Assembly: GCA_005774595.1 (NCBI GenBank)
Contig: VAUM01000119.1
Coordinates: 1-5,305 of the forward strand
Reading direction: 5' to 3'
Length of the DNA stretch: 5,305 nt
From: Actinomycetota bacterium
GTDB lineage: Bacteria; Actinomycetota; Coriobacteriia; Anaerosomatales; D1FN1-002
Below are positions 1 to 5,305 of the stretch, piece by piece. Under the pieces are notes generated by a model. The model saw nothing but the letters and a program-made list of their open reading frames with translations, had not been told where the DNA came from and did not search any database. Every line of letters begins with the position of its first letter. Position 1 is the stretch's first letter. The translations under genes were made by a program, and so were the position numbers.

Positions 1-1232
1 GTCATGACGCGGCCGTCCTCGCGCTTCTCGGCGATCACGCGGAACGACTCGAGGGTGAAGAACGGCTCGGCCTCACCCATCTGGCGGCGCAACATGACCT
101 CGAGCGAGCCGTCGGCCGCCTCGAACGAGTAGCCGGCGTGCTCCATCTCCTTGATGCGGTCGAGCACCTTGGCCGCGTCGGCGTCGTCGGACAGGTCGAA
201 GCCGAGCTCGGCGGCCTTGAGCTTGATCGACGCGCGCCCGGCCAGCTCCGAGACCACCACGCGCGCGAGGTTGCCCACCGCGCCCGGGTCGACGTGCTCG
301 TACGCACCCGCGAGCCGGTCGGTCGCGCTCGCGTGCAGGCCGCCCTTGTGCGCGAACGCGCTCGCGCCCACGTACGGCTGGTGCGGATAGGGCGACAGGT
401 TCGCCGTCTCGGCCACGAAGTGCGACACCTCGGTGAGCAACCGCAGCTGGTCGCGCGTCACGCAGTCGTCACCCATCTTGAGCACGAGCGCGGGGATGAT
501 CGCGGTCAGGTCCGCGTTCCCGGCCCGCTCGCCGTAGCCGTTGATGGTGCCCTGCACGTGCGTGCAGCCGGCGTCCACTGCGATGAGCGAGTCGGCCACC
601 GCGCAGCCGGCGTCGTTGTGCGCGTGGATGCCGAGCGGGCAGTCCACGAGCAGCCGCAGCTCGTTCACGGCGCGCAGGATCTCGTGGGGCAGGGTGCCGC
701 CGTTCGTGTCGCACAGCACGACGCAGTCGACCCCCGCGTCGCACGCCGCCTGACAGACCTCGATGGCGTAGCCGGCGTTGGCCTTGTAGCCGTCGAAGAA
801 GTGCTCGGCGTCGAGGAAGACCGTGCGTCCCTGCTCTTTCAGGTACGCCACCGACTCGCGCACCATGCGCAGGTTCTCCTCGAGCGTGGTCTGGAGCGCC
901 TCGGTCACGTGGATGTCCCACGCCTTGCCGACGATGCACAGCGCCTGGCAGCCGGTGTCGAGCAGCGCGGCGAGGCCCTCGTCGTCGGTGGCCGCGGTGC
1001 CCTTGCGGCAGGTCGAGCCGAACGCCGAGACCACCGCGGTGGCCAGCTTCAGGCCCTTGACCCGCGCGAAGAACTCGGCGTCCTTGGGGTTGGACGCTGG
1101 GAAGCCGCCCTCGACGTAGTGGATGCCGAGGTCGTCGAGACGCGCCACGATGCGCAGCTTGTCGTCGACCGACAGCGAGAGGTTCTCGCGCTGCGTACCG
1201 TCACGGAGCGTCGTATCGTAGAGCGTGACCAC
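1..1232 (-). CDS. cimA: (R)-citramalate synthase, 3' end cut by window edge
   Basis: Cytoplasmic acyltransferase of the HMGL/DRE-TIM family. It condenses pyruvate and acetyl-CoA to (R)-citramalate, the entry step of the threonine-independent isoleucine route. 410 codons are visible. The TIM barrel begins at once with YDTTLRDGTQ (residues 5-14; Arg10 and Asp11 are the catalytic/metal pair). It continues with the metal-binding HAHND (203-207), NGYGERAGNADL (231-242) and HKGGLH (295-300). The linker EHAGYSFEAADGS (364-376) is typical of the CimA/LeuA2 type (TIGR00977-like) rather than classical LeuA. The C-terminal allosteric domain, expected to bring the family length to about 520-540 residues, lies mostly beyond the left edge. 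The start is GTG at 1230-1232, the only start codon between the in-frame ilvE stop and the DTTLRDG motif. A GGAGGCGAGG purine stretch (1242-1251) supplies the ribosome site. The gene is 18 nt behind ilvE and probably co-transcribed with it. A related homocitrate or isopropylmalate synthase role is less likely. Confidence 0.93.
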   Translation of the reverse strand, partial: MVTLYDTTLRDGTQRENLSLSVDDKLRIVARLDDLGIHYVEGGFPASNPKDAEFFARVKGLKLATAVVSAFGSTCRKGTAATDDEGLAALLDTGCQALCIVGKAWDIHVTEALQTTLEENLRMVRESVAYLKEQGRTVFLDAEHFFDGYKANAGYAIEVCQAACDAGVDCVVLCDTNGGTLPHEILRAVNELRLLVDCPLGIHAHNDAGCAVADSLIAVDAGCTHVQGTINGYGERAGNADLTAIIPALVLKMGDDCVTRDQLRLLTEVSHFVAETANLSPYPHQPYVGASAFAHKGGLHASATDRLAGAYEHVDPGAVGNLARVVVSELAGRASIKLKAAELGFDLSDDADAAKVLDRIKEMEHAGYSFEAADGSLEVMLRRQMGEAEPFFTLESFRVIAEKREDGRVM

Positions 1233-1250
1233 CGGAAAGCGCCTCGCCTC

Positions 1251-2168
1251 CTAGACGCGGTCGAGCCACTCGTCGTAGTCGGGCTCCTCGCCGCGCACAA
1301 CGCGGAAGTACTTCTCCTGCAGCGCCATGGTCACCGGACCGGGATCGCCGATCACGCGGCCGTCCACCGAACGCACCGGCACGAGCTCGGCCGCCGTGCC
1401 GGTCATGAACATCTCGTCGGCCTGATACAGGTCGGTGCGCACGAGCGACTGCTCGATGACGTCGATGTCCATGTCGTCGGCGATGACCATGACCGAGTCG
1501 CGCGTGATGCCCTCGAGCAGGCCGTCCGAGACCGGCGGGGTGATGAGCACGCCGTCGCGCACGATGAACAGGTTCTCGCCGGTGCCCTCGCAGACCTTGC
1601 CCTGTTCGTTGAGCAGGATGGCCTCGTTGTAGCCGTGCTTGTTGGCCTCGACGCGCGCGAAGCTCGAGTTCAGATAGTTGCCGGTGGCCTTGATGGCCGG
1701 GGGCATCGAGTTGACGCCGCGCTGGCGCCACGACGACACGCCGACGTCCACCCCATGCTTCAGGCCGTCCTCGCCCATGTACGTGGCCCACGGCCAGCAC
1801 GCGATGGTCCTGCTCACGGGCGCCGGGACCGGGTCCAGTCCCATCGCGCCGTACCCGCGGAAGACGATCGGACGGATGTAGCACGCCGGCAGCTTGTTGG
1901 CGCGGATGGTCTCCTTGACCGCGTCGACCATCTGAGGGACCGAGTACCCGATCTCCATGAGCAGCATCTTCGCGGAGCGCTCGAGACGCTCGATGTGATC
2001 GGTCAGGCGGAACACGGCGGAAGCGCCGTCCGCGGTCTCATAGCAGCGGATTCCCTCGAACACTCCCGAGCCGTAGTGGAGTGCGTGCGTGAGCACGTGG
2101 ACCTGCGCGTCGTCCCAGGCGACGAGCTCGCCGTCCATCCAGATGAAGTCGACCTTCGGCAGCGTCAC
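1251..2168 (-). CDS. ilvE: Branched-chain amino acid aminotransferase (class IV PLP)
   Basis: Cytoplasmic PLP enzyme that moves the amino group between glutamate and the 2-oxo acids of isoleucine, leucine and valine, the last step of all three pathways. Numbering from the upstream TTG (2172-2174), 307 residues: HYGSGVFEGIR (33-43) is the N-terminal class IV signature; Lys162 in AIKATGNYLNS is the PLP lysine; EGTGENLFIV (196-205) carries the conserved Glu; EGITRDSV (221-228) and MTGTAAEL (257-264) build the cofactor phosphate site. The length is normal for IlvE. The start is a choice between TTG at 2172-2174 and GTG at 2166-2168, two codons later. I prefer GTG because the AAAGGGG ribosome site (2178-2184) lies 9 nt before it but only 3 nt before TTG. 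The gene is first in a probable ilvE-cimA operon and ends in TAG. D-amino acid transaminase or ADC lyase are other class IV possibilities, but the IlvE signatures and the neighbours argue against them. Confidence 0.95.
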   Translation of the reverse strand: MTLPKVDFIWMDGELVAWDDAQVHVLTHALHYGSGVFEGIRCYETADGASAVFRLTDHIERLERSAKMLLMEIGYSVPQMVDAVKETIRANKLPACYIRPIVFRGYGAMGLDPVPAPVSRTIACWPWATYMGEDGLKHGVDVGVSSWRQRGVNSMPPAIKATGNYLNSSFARVEANKHGYNEAILLNEQGKVCEGTGENLFIVRDGVLITPPVSDGLLEGITRDSVMVIADDMDIDVIEQSLVRTDLYQADEMFMTGTAAELVPVRSVDGRVIGDPGPVTMALQEKYFRVVRGEEPDYDEWLDRV

Positions 2169-2177
2169 GTCCAAGCA

Positions 2178-2184
2178 CCCCTTT
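2178..2184 (-). promoter_or_regulatory. Ribosome binding site deciding the ilvE start
   Basis: The minus strand reads AAAGGGGTG here, which pairs with the 16S tail through GGGGTG with one G:U pair. Spacing is 9 nt to GTG (2166-2168) and 3 nt to TTG (2172-2174), so the GTG start is favoured. Confidence 0.55.
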
Positions 2185-2209
2185 CACACGGCTCGGCGTT
2201 TGGGGGAAC

Positions 2210-2215
2210 AGTGTA
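2210..2215 (-). promoter_or_regulatory. Candidate -10 element for ilvE-cimA
   Basis: The minus strand reads TACACT, a fair match to TATAAT in a very GC-rich context. It lies about 41 nt before the preferred ilvE start and would give a leader of roughly 35 nt. No good -35 hexamer sits 16-18 nt further upstream (GCACGG is the best-placed sequence), so support is weak. Confidence 0.3.
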
Positions 2216-2458
2216 CCCGACCCGCGAACGGGCCGTGCGTGGGCGAGCAACGCCGACAACGCGGTACCGATCGCAGGCGTGTCCGTGGCCGCTGGGGTAC
2301 CTGACACGAACGACCCAGAGGATCAGTCCGCAAGCGCGAGATTCGTGCACCGGTACACGGCACCCTGCCCGTCCGCACGCCGGAGCACGCCGACGGTCGG
2401 CACACGCGTACCACTCGACGCCCCCGTGTGACCGCTCGGCGGAAGCAACAGCGGTGAC

Positions 2459-2482
2459 GGAACATTCCCTGTACCCTGCGTC
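2459..2482 (+). promoter_or_regulatory. Candidate ECF-sigma-type promoter for the secreted-protein gene
   Basis: GGAAC (2459-2463) is followed after 15 nt by CGTC (2479-2482). This resembles the GGAAC / CGTC pattern of extracytoplasmic-function sigma promoters such as those of SigM or actinobacterial SigE. Transcription would start near 2490 and leave a leader of about 90 nt. No sigma-70-like pair stood out in the same interval. It is a single match in high-GC DNA and could be chance. Confidence 0.25.
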
Positions 2483-2580
2483 CAGGCACCCGGGCGATCG
2501 GATGGCGCGAGGGCGCGCGCGTCCATGCCGTTTCGCACCCGGTGCCCAGATATCCGGCAGCACGAGACAAGGAGTTCCCC

Positions 2581-3429
2581 ATGCACAGTCGCACGATCCG
2601 CATCGCCGTCGTCGTCGCGCTCGCGGCCACGGCACTTCTGGCGTCCGTCGGCATCGCCGGCGCCGCTCCGGTTGGCCCGCCGCCCGGCCCGCCGCCCGGC
2701 TACGCGCCGGACGAGTACACCACCCCGATGAACACCCCGCTCGTGATCAGTGACCCCGCCCAGGGCCTCTTCGGCAACGACACCCACGTCGGTGGACAGC
2801 CGTGGGGTTTCGGCCAGCTTGAGGCCTTCCTGTGGGGCGAGCTCGGTCCGACCGGTCCCACCGCCCAGGGCGGCTCGATCACCGACTGGGACCGCTACGC
2901 AGGCACGTTCACCTACACCCCGCCCGCGGACTTCACCGGCGTCGACACCGTGCATTACAACCGCTGGGACCGTCTGTACGATGTTTGGTCGGGCCCTCAC
3001 GTGCTGACGCTCAACGTCGGCGTGGACGAGCTCCCCGAGATCGACGTCGAGCAGAACGACCCGGCGGTCGTCTACTCGGGAACCTGGAGCACGCTCGCCC
3101 GCTCGCAGTTCTCCGGCGGTAGCGCGACCTACTCGGAAAAGGGCGGTTCGTCGGCCAGCATCTCGTTCAACGGCACCGGCATCGACTGGATCTCCGCGAG
3201 GACCACGTCAGCGGGCAAGGCGAAGGTCTACCTCGACGAAGTGCTCGTCGCGACCGTCGACCTGTACCGCAGCCCGAACCTGTTCCAGCAGACCGTCTAC
3301 TCGGTCTCTGGGCTCGACAACGGTCCGCACACGCTGCGCATCGTGAACGCGGGCGGGAAGAACCCCTCGTCGTCGGGCATCAGGGTCTGGGTAGACAGGT
3401 TCCACGTCACCGGGACGCTCAGCGACTAG
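2581..3429 (+). CDS. Secreted two-domain beta-sandwich protein, function unknown
   Basis: 282 residues. ATG at 2581 is chosen over an in-frame ATG at 2542 because AAGGAG (2569-2574) lies 6 nt before it and translation then begins directly with a Sec signal peptide: basic n-region (HSRTIR), hydrophobic core 8-25, cleavage probably after AGA (26-28). A Pro/Gly linker (PVGPPPGPPPG, 30-40) follows. Residues about 43-147 resemble a bacterial Ig/cadherin-like domain (Big_9 type), with the pattern TPLVISDPAQGLFGND, then GTFTYTPPADFTGVDTVHY. Residues about 155-279 look like a carbohydrate-binding-like jelly roll: YSGTWST (165-171), SISFNGTGIDWIS (193-205), KVYLDEVLVATVDLY (215-229), a GLDNGPHTLRIV turn (244-255) and a closing VWVDRF strand. 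It is rich in Trp, has no Cys, no catalytic motif, no sortase signal and no C-terminal membrane helix, so it is probably released or loosely wall-bound. A binding or adhesive role is inferred; the ligand is unknown. It ends in TAG just before a terminator. Confidence 0.85.
   Translation: MHSRTIRIAVVVALAATALLASVGIAGAAPVGPPPGPPPGYAPDEYTTPMNTPLVISDPAQGLFGNDTHVGGQPWGFGQLEAFLWGELGPTGPTAQGGSITDWDRYAGTFTYTPPADFTGVDTVHYNRWDRLYDVWSGPHVLTLNVGVDELPEIDVEQNDPAVVYSGTWSTLARSQFSGGSATYSEKGGSSASISFNGTGIDWISARTTSAGKAKVYLDEVLVATVDLYRSPNLFQQTVYSVSGLDNGPHTLRIVNAGGKNPSSSGIRVWVDRFHVTGTLSD
2674..2697 (+). repeat. Two perfect 12-nt tandem copies encoding the Pro/Gly linker
   Basis: The unit ggcccgccgccc occurs twice in direct succession, followed by a partial third ggc. 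It encodes GPPPGPPPG between the signal peptide and the first domain. Such in-frame repeats can vary in copy number between strains without breaking the frame. Confidence 0.7.
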
Positions 3430-3457
3430 TACCCGACCTCCCCGCCGCACCACGACG

Positions 3458-3483
3458 GAAGGCGCCCCCTCGGGGGCGCCTTC
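3458..3483. terminator. Hairpin terminator between convergent genes
   Basis: An 11-bp perfect stem, GAAGGCGCCCC (3458-3468) with GGGGCGCCTTC (3473-3483), closes a CTCG loop. It lies 28 bp after the stop of the secreted-protein gene and 32 bp after the leuB stop on the other strand, so it can serve both. The plus side is followed by TTCTCGT, a weak T tract. The minus side has almost no T run beyond the TTC of the stem, so termination may be better for the plus-strand gene. Confidence 0.8.
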
Positions 3484-3515
3484 TTCTCGTAGAACGCGGA
3501 TGCCGGCCGGCGGCG

Positions 3516-4577
3516 CTACACGCGCTCGGCGATGAGGTCTCCGGTGCGGCTCGTTCCGACGAGTTCGCGACCGTCCTCCATGATGTCCTTCGTGCGGAAG
3601 CCGTCGGCGAGCATCCGCTCGATGGCCGCGTCGATGGCGTCGGCCTCCTCGGCCATGCCGAACGAGTAGCGCAGGAGCATCCCGCCGGAGACGATCGTGG
3701 CGATCGGGTTGGCGACGTCCATGCCGGTGTACTTGGGCGCGCTGCCGTGGCTCGGCTCGTAGAGGCCCGTGCCCTCGCCCACCGACGCCGACGCCAGCAT
3801 GCCGAGCGAGCCGGACAGCATCGACGCCTCGTCGGACAGGATGTCGCCGAACATGTTGCTGGTCACGACCACGTCGAACTGGCGCGGGTTCTTCACGAGC
3901 TGCATCGCGCAGTTGTCGACGAGCAGGTCCCACATCTCGATGTCCGGGTAGTCGGCGACGGTGTTGTGCGCGACCTCGCGCCACAGCCGCGACGCCTCGA
4001 GCACGTTGGCCTTGTCCACCGAGCAGACGTTCTTCGTGCCGCGCACGCGCGCCAGCTCGCACGCCTTGCGCACGATGCGCTCGACCTCGTACGCGTGGTA
4101 GGTCTCGGTGTCGTACGCCATGTCGCCCTCGCGCCCACGCTTGCCGAAGTAGATGCCGCCGGTCAGCTCGCGCACGATCATGATGTCGACGCCGCGGATG
4201 ACCTCGGCTTTGACCGTCGAGGAGTCGATGAGCGCGTCGAAGATGCGCACCGGGCGCAGGTTCGCGTAGACGCCGAGTTCCTTGCGCAGTCCGAGCAGGC
4301 CCTGCTCGGGGCGCACGCCGTTCGGATCGGTGGTGTCCCACTTCGGCCCGCCGATCGCGCCGAGCAGGACCGCGTCGGCCGCCTTGCACGCGGAAAGCGT
4401 CTCGGGCGGAAGCGGGCTGCCGGTCGCGTCGATGGCCGCGCCGCCAACGAGCGCCTCGGTGTAGGTGAACTCGTGGCCGAACTTCGCCGCAACAGCGTCG
4501 AGGACCTTGACGGCCTCGGCGGTGATCTCGGGGCCGATGCCGTCGCCGGGCAGCAGGCAGATGGAGTGCGTGGTCAT
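3516..4577 (-). CDS. leuB: 3-isopropylmalate dehydrogenase
   Basis: Cytoplasmic NAD+-dependent oxidative decarboxylase. It converts (2R,3S)-3-isopropylmalate to 4-methyl-2-oxopentanoate in leucine synthesis and, with CimA nearby, probably also erythro-3-methylmalate to 2-oxobutyrate for isoleucine. 353 residues, normal for the bacterial LeuB type of about 350-360. Visible motifs: GDGIGPE (11-17), LLGAIGGPKWD (71-81), LRKELGVYANLRPV (97-110, with Arg98 and Arg108), VRELTGGIYFG (135-145, with Arg136 and Tyr143), VDKANVLE (187-194, with Lys189), metal-binding Asp221, Asp245 and Asp249 around NMFGDILSDEAS, and the NAD-binding EPSHGSAP (274-281) and ANPIATI (289-295). The RELTGGIYFG loop separates it from isocitrate and tartrate dehydrogenases. 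The ATG start has AAAGGA 7 nt upstream (4585-4590). It is convergent with the secreted-protein gene and 79 bp behind the TPR gene on its own strand, with a possible private promoter in that gap. Confidence 0.96.
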   Translation of the reverse strand: MTTHSICLLPGDGIGPEITAEAVKVLDAVAAKFGHEFTYTEALVGGAAIDATGSPLPPETLSACKAADAVLLGAIGGPKWDTTDPNGVRPEQGLLGLRKELGVYANLRPVRIFDALIDSSTVKAEVIRGVDIMIVRELTGGIYFGKRGREGDMAYDTETYHAYEVERIVRKACELARVRGTKNVCSVDKANVLEASRLWREVAHNTVADYPDIEMWDLLVDNCAMQLVKNPRQFDVVVTSNMFGDILSDEASMLSGSLGMLASASVGEGTGLYEPSHGSAPKYTGMDVANPIATIVSGGMLLRYSFGMAEEADAIDAAIERMLADGFRTKDIMEDGRELVGTSRTGDLIAERV

Positions 4578-4611
4578 GGTGCGGTCCTTTCAGTGTCCGT
4601 GCGGAGTGCCG

Positions 4612-4642
4612 ATTCTACCCCATGCGGGGCGGCCGCTGTCGC
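4612..4642 (-). promoter_or_regulatory. Candidate sigma-70-type promoter for leuB
   Basis: The minus strand reads TAGAAT (4612-4617), a strong -10 match in GC-rich DNA, 34 nt before the leuB ATG. A partial -35, GCGACA (4637-4642, 4 of 6 to TTGACA), lies 19 nt upstream, a long spacer. It lies wholly inside the gap after the TPR gene stop, so leuB may be transcribed independently. A CCCC-GCAT-GGGG inverted repeat (4618-4629) falls in the spacer and could be an operator, but its arms are only 4 bp. Confidence 0.4.
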
Positions 4643-4656
4643 ATCGGGCGGCGGCG

Positions 4657-5305
4657 TCACGGCCCGGGTGGCGCGCCCTCCGGCGCGGCGGCCGCGGGGT
4701 CGAGTCCGAGCTCCTCGATCTCGGTGGCGAACGCCCGCTCGGCCTCCGCGTCGCCGAGGCGCTTGGCCACGGACAGGCCGAGGATCATCGCATCGGTGCG
4801 GTTGTGCTGAGCGACGCGCACGACCTCGAGCAGGGGAAGCGCCTCGGCGTCGCGGCCCTGCTGCACGAGGAACTCGGCGAACTCGTGGTTGGCTGGCGCG
4901 GAGAGCGGGAACATCTCGACGGCGCGCCGGAAGGAGGCCTCCACGGTCGCAGCGGGCATCAGCCAGTAGCGCTGGGCACGGGCGAGCCGGTAGGCGTAGG
5001 TCGGGTTGTCCGGCTCGAGCGCGAACGCCCGGTCCATCGTCGCGAGCGTCTGCTCGCGCACCGTCGCCCCCGTGCCCGCCGCGTAGCCCCAGGTCTGCGA
5101 CGCGCAGAACCACAGGTAGGGATCGTAGTGCCACGCCTCGGCGAGCCGCTGGGCACGGAGCGCGTCGGCGCCCGTCGACCACGAGCCGTACCCGTCGACC
5201 GACAGGCGCGACAGCCACAGGCCGCCCGCGACCAGCACGAGCAGCATGGACAGGCCGAGCGTGGTGATCCGGGCGAGCGGTGGCACGGGACGGATCGTGT
5301 CCGGC
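4657..5305 (-). CDS. Membrane-anchored TPR protein, 5' end cut by window edge
   Basis: The frame stays open to the right edge, so about 215 C-terminal residues are visible and the true start is probably outside. A GTG at 5284-5286 is possible but has no ribosome site before it. Just after the edge comes one hydrophobic helix (ITTLGLSMLLVLVAGGLWLSRL), then a soluble helical region with TPR-like pairs: TMDRAFALEPDNPTYAYRLA, then ASFRRAVEMFPLSAPANHEF with EFLVQQGRDAEALPLLEVV, and a last AMILGLSVAKRLGDAEAERA. The tail is Ala/Pro/Gly-rich (LDPAAAAPEGAPPGP). A final membrane helix followed by TPRs that mention WHYDPYLW and ALEPDNPTY is common at the C-terminus of O-antigen-ligase/Wzy_C-type membrane proteins; that identity is inferred, as the polytopic part is not visible. 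A stand-alone single-pass TPR protein is the alternative. It precedes leuB on the same strand with no clear terminator between them. Confidence 0.75.
   Translation of the reverse strand, partial: PDTIRPVPPLARITTLGLSMLLVLVAGGLWLSRLSVDGYGSWSTGADALRAQRLAEAWHYDPYLWFCASQTWGYAAGTGATVREQTLATMDRAFALEPDNPTYAYRLARAQRYWLMPAATVEASFRRAVEMFPLSAPANHEFAEFLVQQGRDAEALPLLEVVRVAQHNRTDAMILGLSVAKRLGDAEAERAFATEIEELGLDPAAAAPEGAPPGP

Larger units (their letters stand above)
2169..2580. other. Divergent intergenic region between ilvE and the secreted-protein gene
   Basis: About 410 bp with no convincing gene on either strand; the open frames crossing it have no homology I recognise and read antisense into neighbouring genes. 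On the ilvE strand it holds a TACACT -10-like hexamer (2210-2215), a small hairpin with a TTCG loop (stem GGCCCG 2229-2234 with CGGGTC 2219-2224), and a T-box-like CGGTACCGCG (2260-2269) within a helix-bulge-helix fold. On the plus strand it holds a possible ECF-sigma promoter (2459-2482) and the ribosome site AAGGAG (2569-2574). No tRNA, tandem array or mobile-element end was seen. Three copies of a GTACC core (2214-2218 on the plus strand, and within 2263-2268 and 2296-2301 as GGTACC) may be coincidental. Confidence 0.6.

Noticed and set aside
2178..2206. Sequestration of the ilvE ribosome site by the upstream CCCCC run
   Set aside because: Only four G:C pairs can form and flanking bases do not extend the helix, so a regulatory hairpin is not supported.
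2301..2329. CTGACA as a plus-strand -35 element
   Set aside because: It matches TTGACA at 5 of 6, but no -10-like hexamer lies 16-18 nt downstream.
2281..2350. Possible tRNA-like segment in the intergenic region
   Set aside because: No GTTCGAATC-type T arm, no acceptor pairing and no coherent cloverleaf on either strand.
2542..2580. Upstream ATG at 2542 as start of the secreted protein
   Set aside because: It has no ribosome site and would place 13 extra residues before the signal peptide, whereas ATG 2581 has AAGGAG at 6 nt.
138..2753. Very long plus-strand open frame (871 codons) antisense to cimA and ilvE
   Set aside because: The opposite strand encodes two enzymes with intact catalytic motifs. 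The frame is Arg/Val/His-rich, shows no domain, runs across an intergenic region and overlaps a signal-peptide gene. It is a high-GC shadow.
3208..4389. Minus-strand open frame of 393 codons overlapping leuB in another frame
   Set aside because: Arg/Gly/Ala-rich frameshifted reading of leuB that continues through the terminator into the antisense of the secreted-protein gene.
4628..4635. GCGGCCGC palindrome after the TPR gene as a terminator
   Set aside because: A self-complementary 8-mer without a loop or T tract; it is expected in GC-rich DNA and cannot form a terminator hairpin.
3747..5267. Plus-strand open frame of 506 codons antisense to leuB and the TPR gene
   Set aside because: Low-complexity Arg/Ala-rich translation with no recognisable domain. 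The antisense genes account for the sequence.

Overview
The window is GC-rich bacterial DNA with tightly packed genes and frequent GTG starts. It carries housekeeping branched-chain amino acid genes on the minus strand and one exported protein gene on the plus strand. Codon and base composition suggest a high-GC lineage. The long-type LeuB (353 residues) and the use of a citramalate synthase would fit a deep-branching, possibly anaerobic, actinomycete such as a Coriobacteriia relative. That placement is an inference from protein style, not a measured one.

Layout, left to right. Positions 1-1232 (minus): most of cimA, citramalate synthase, cut by the left edge. Positions 1251-2168 (minus): ilvE, branched-chain aminotransferase, 18 nt upstream of cimA, in the same reading frame and almost certainly in one transcript. 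Positions 2169-2580: a gene-free divergent intergenic region of about 410 bp with candidate promoters for both directions and a T-box-like sequence on the ilvE strand. Positions 2581-3429 (plus): a secreted two-domain beta-sandwich protein of unknown function. Positions 3430-3515: a short convergent gap with a strong hairpin terminator. Positions 3516-4577 (minus): leuB, 3-isopropylmalate dehydrogenase. Positions 4657-5305 (minus): the C-terminal part of a membrane-anchored TPR protein, possibly the tail of an O-antigen-ligase-like protein, cut by the right edge.

CimA condenses pyruvate with acetyl-CoA to (R)-citramalate. After isomerisation by LeuCD (not in the window), LeuB oxidises the product to 2-oxobutyrate, giving isoleucine without threonine. 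LeuB also serves leucine synthesis, and IlvE performs the last transamination for Ile, Leu and Val. The exported-protein gene sits between leuB and ilvE on the opposite strand, so it interrupts an otherwise coherent amino acid cluster.

The window is mostly ordinary. The items most worth a second look are the orphan secreted protein and its possible ECF-type promoter, the T-box-like element upstream of ilvE, and the single in-frame stop between ilvE and cimA.
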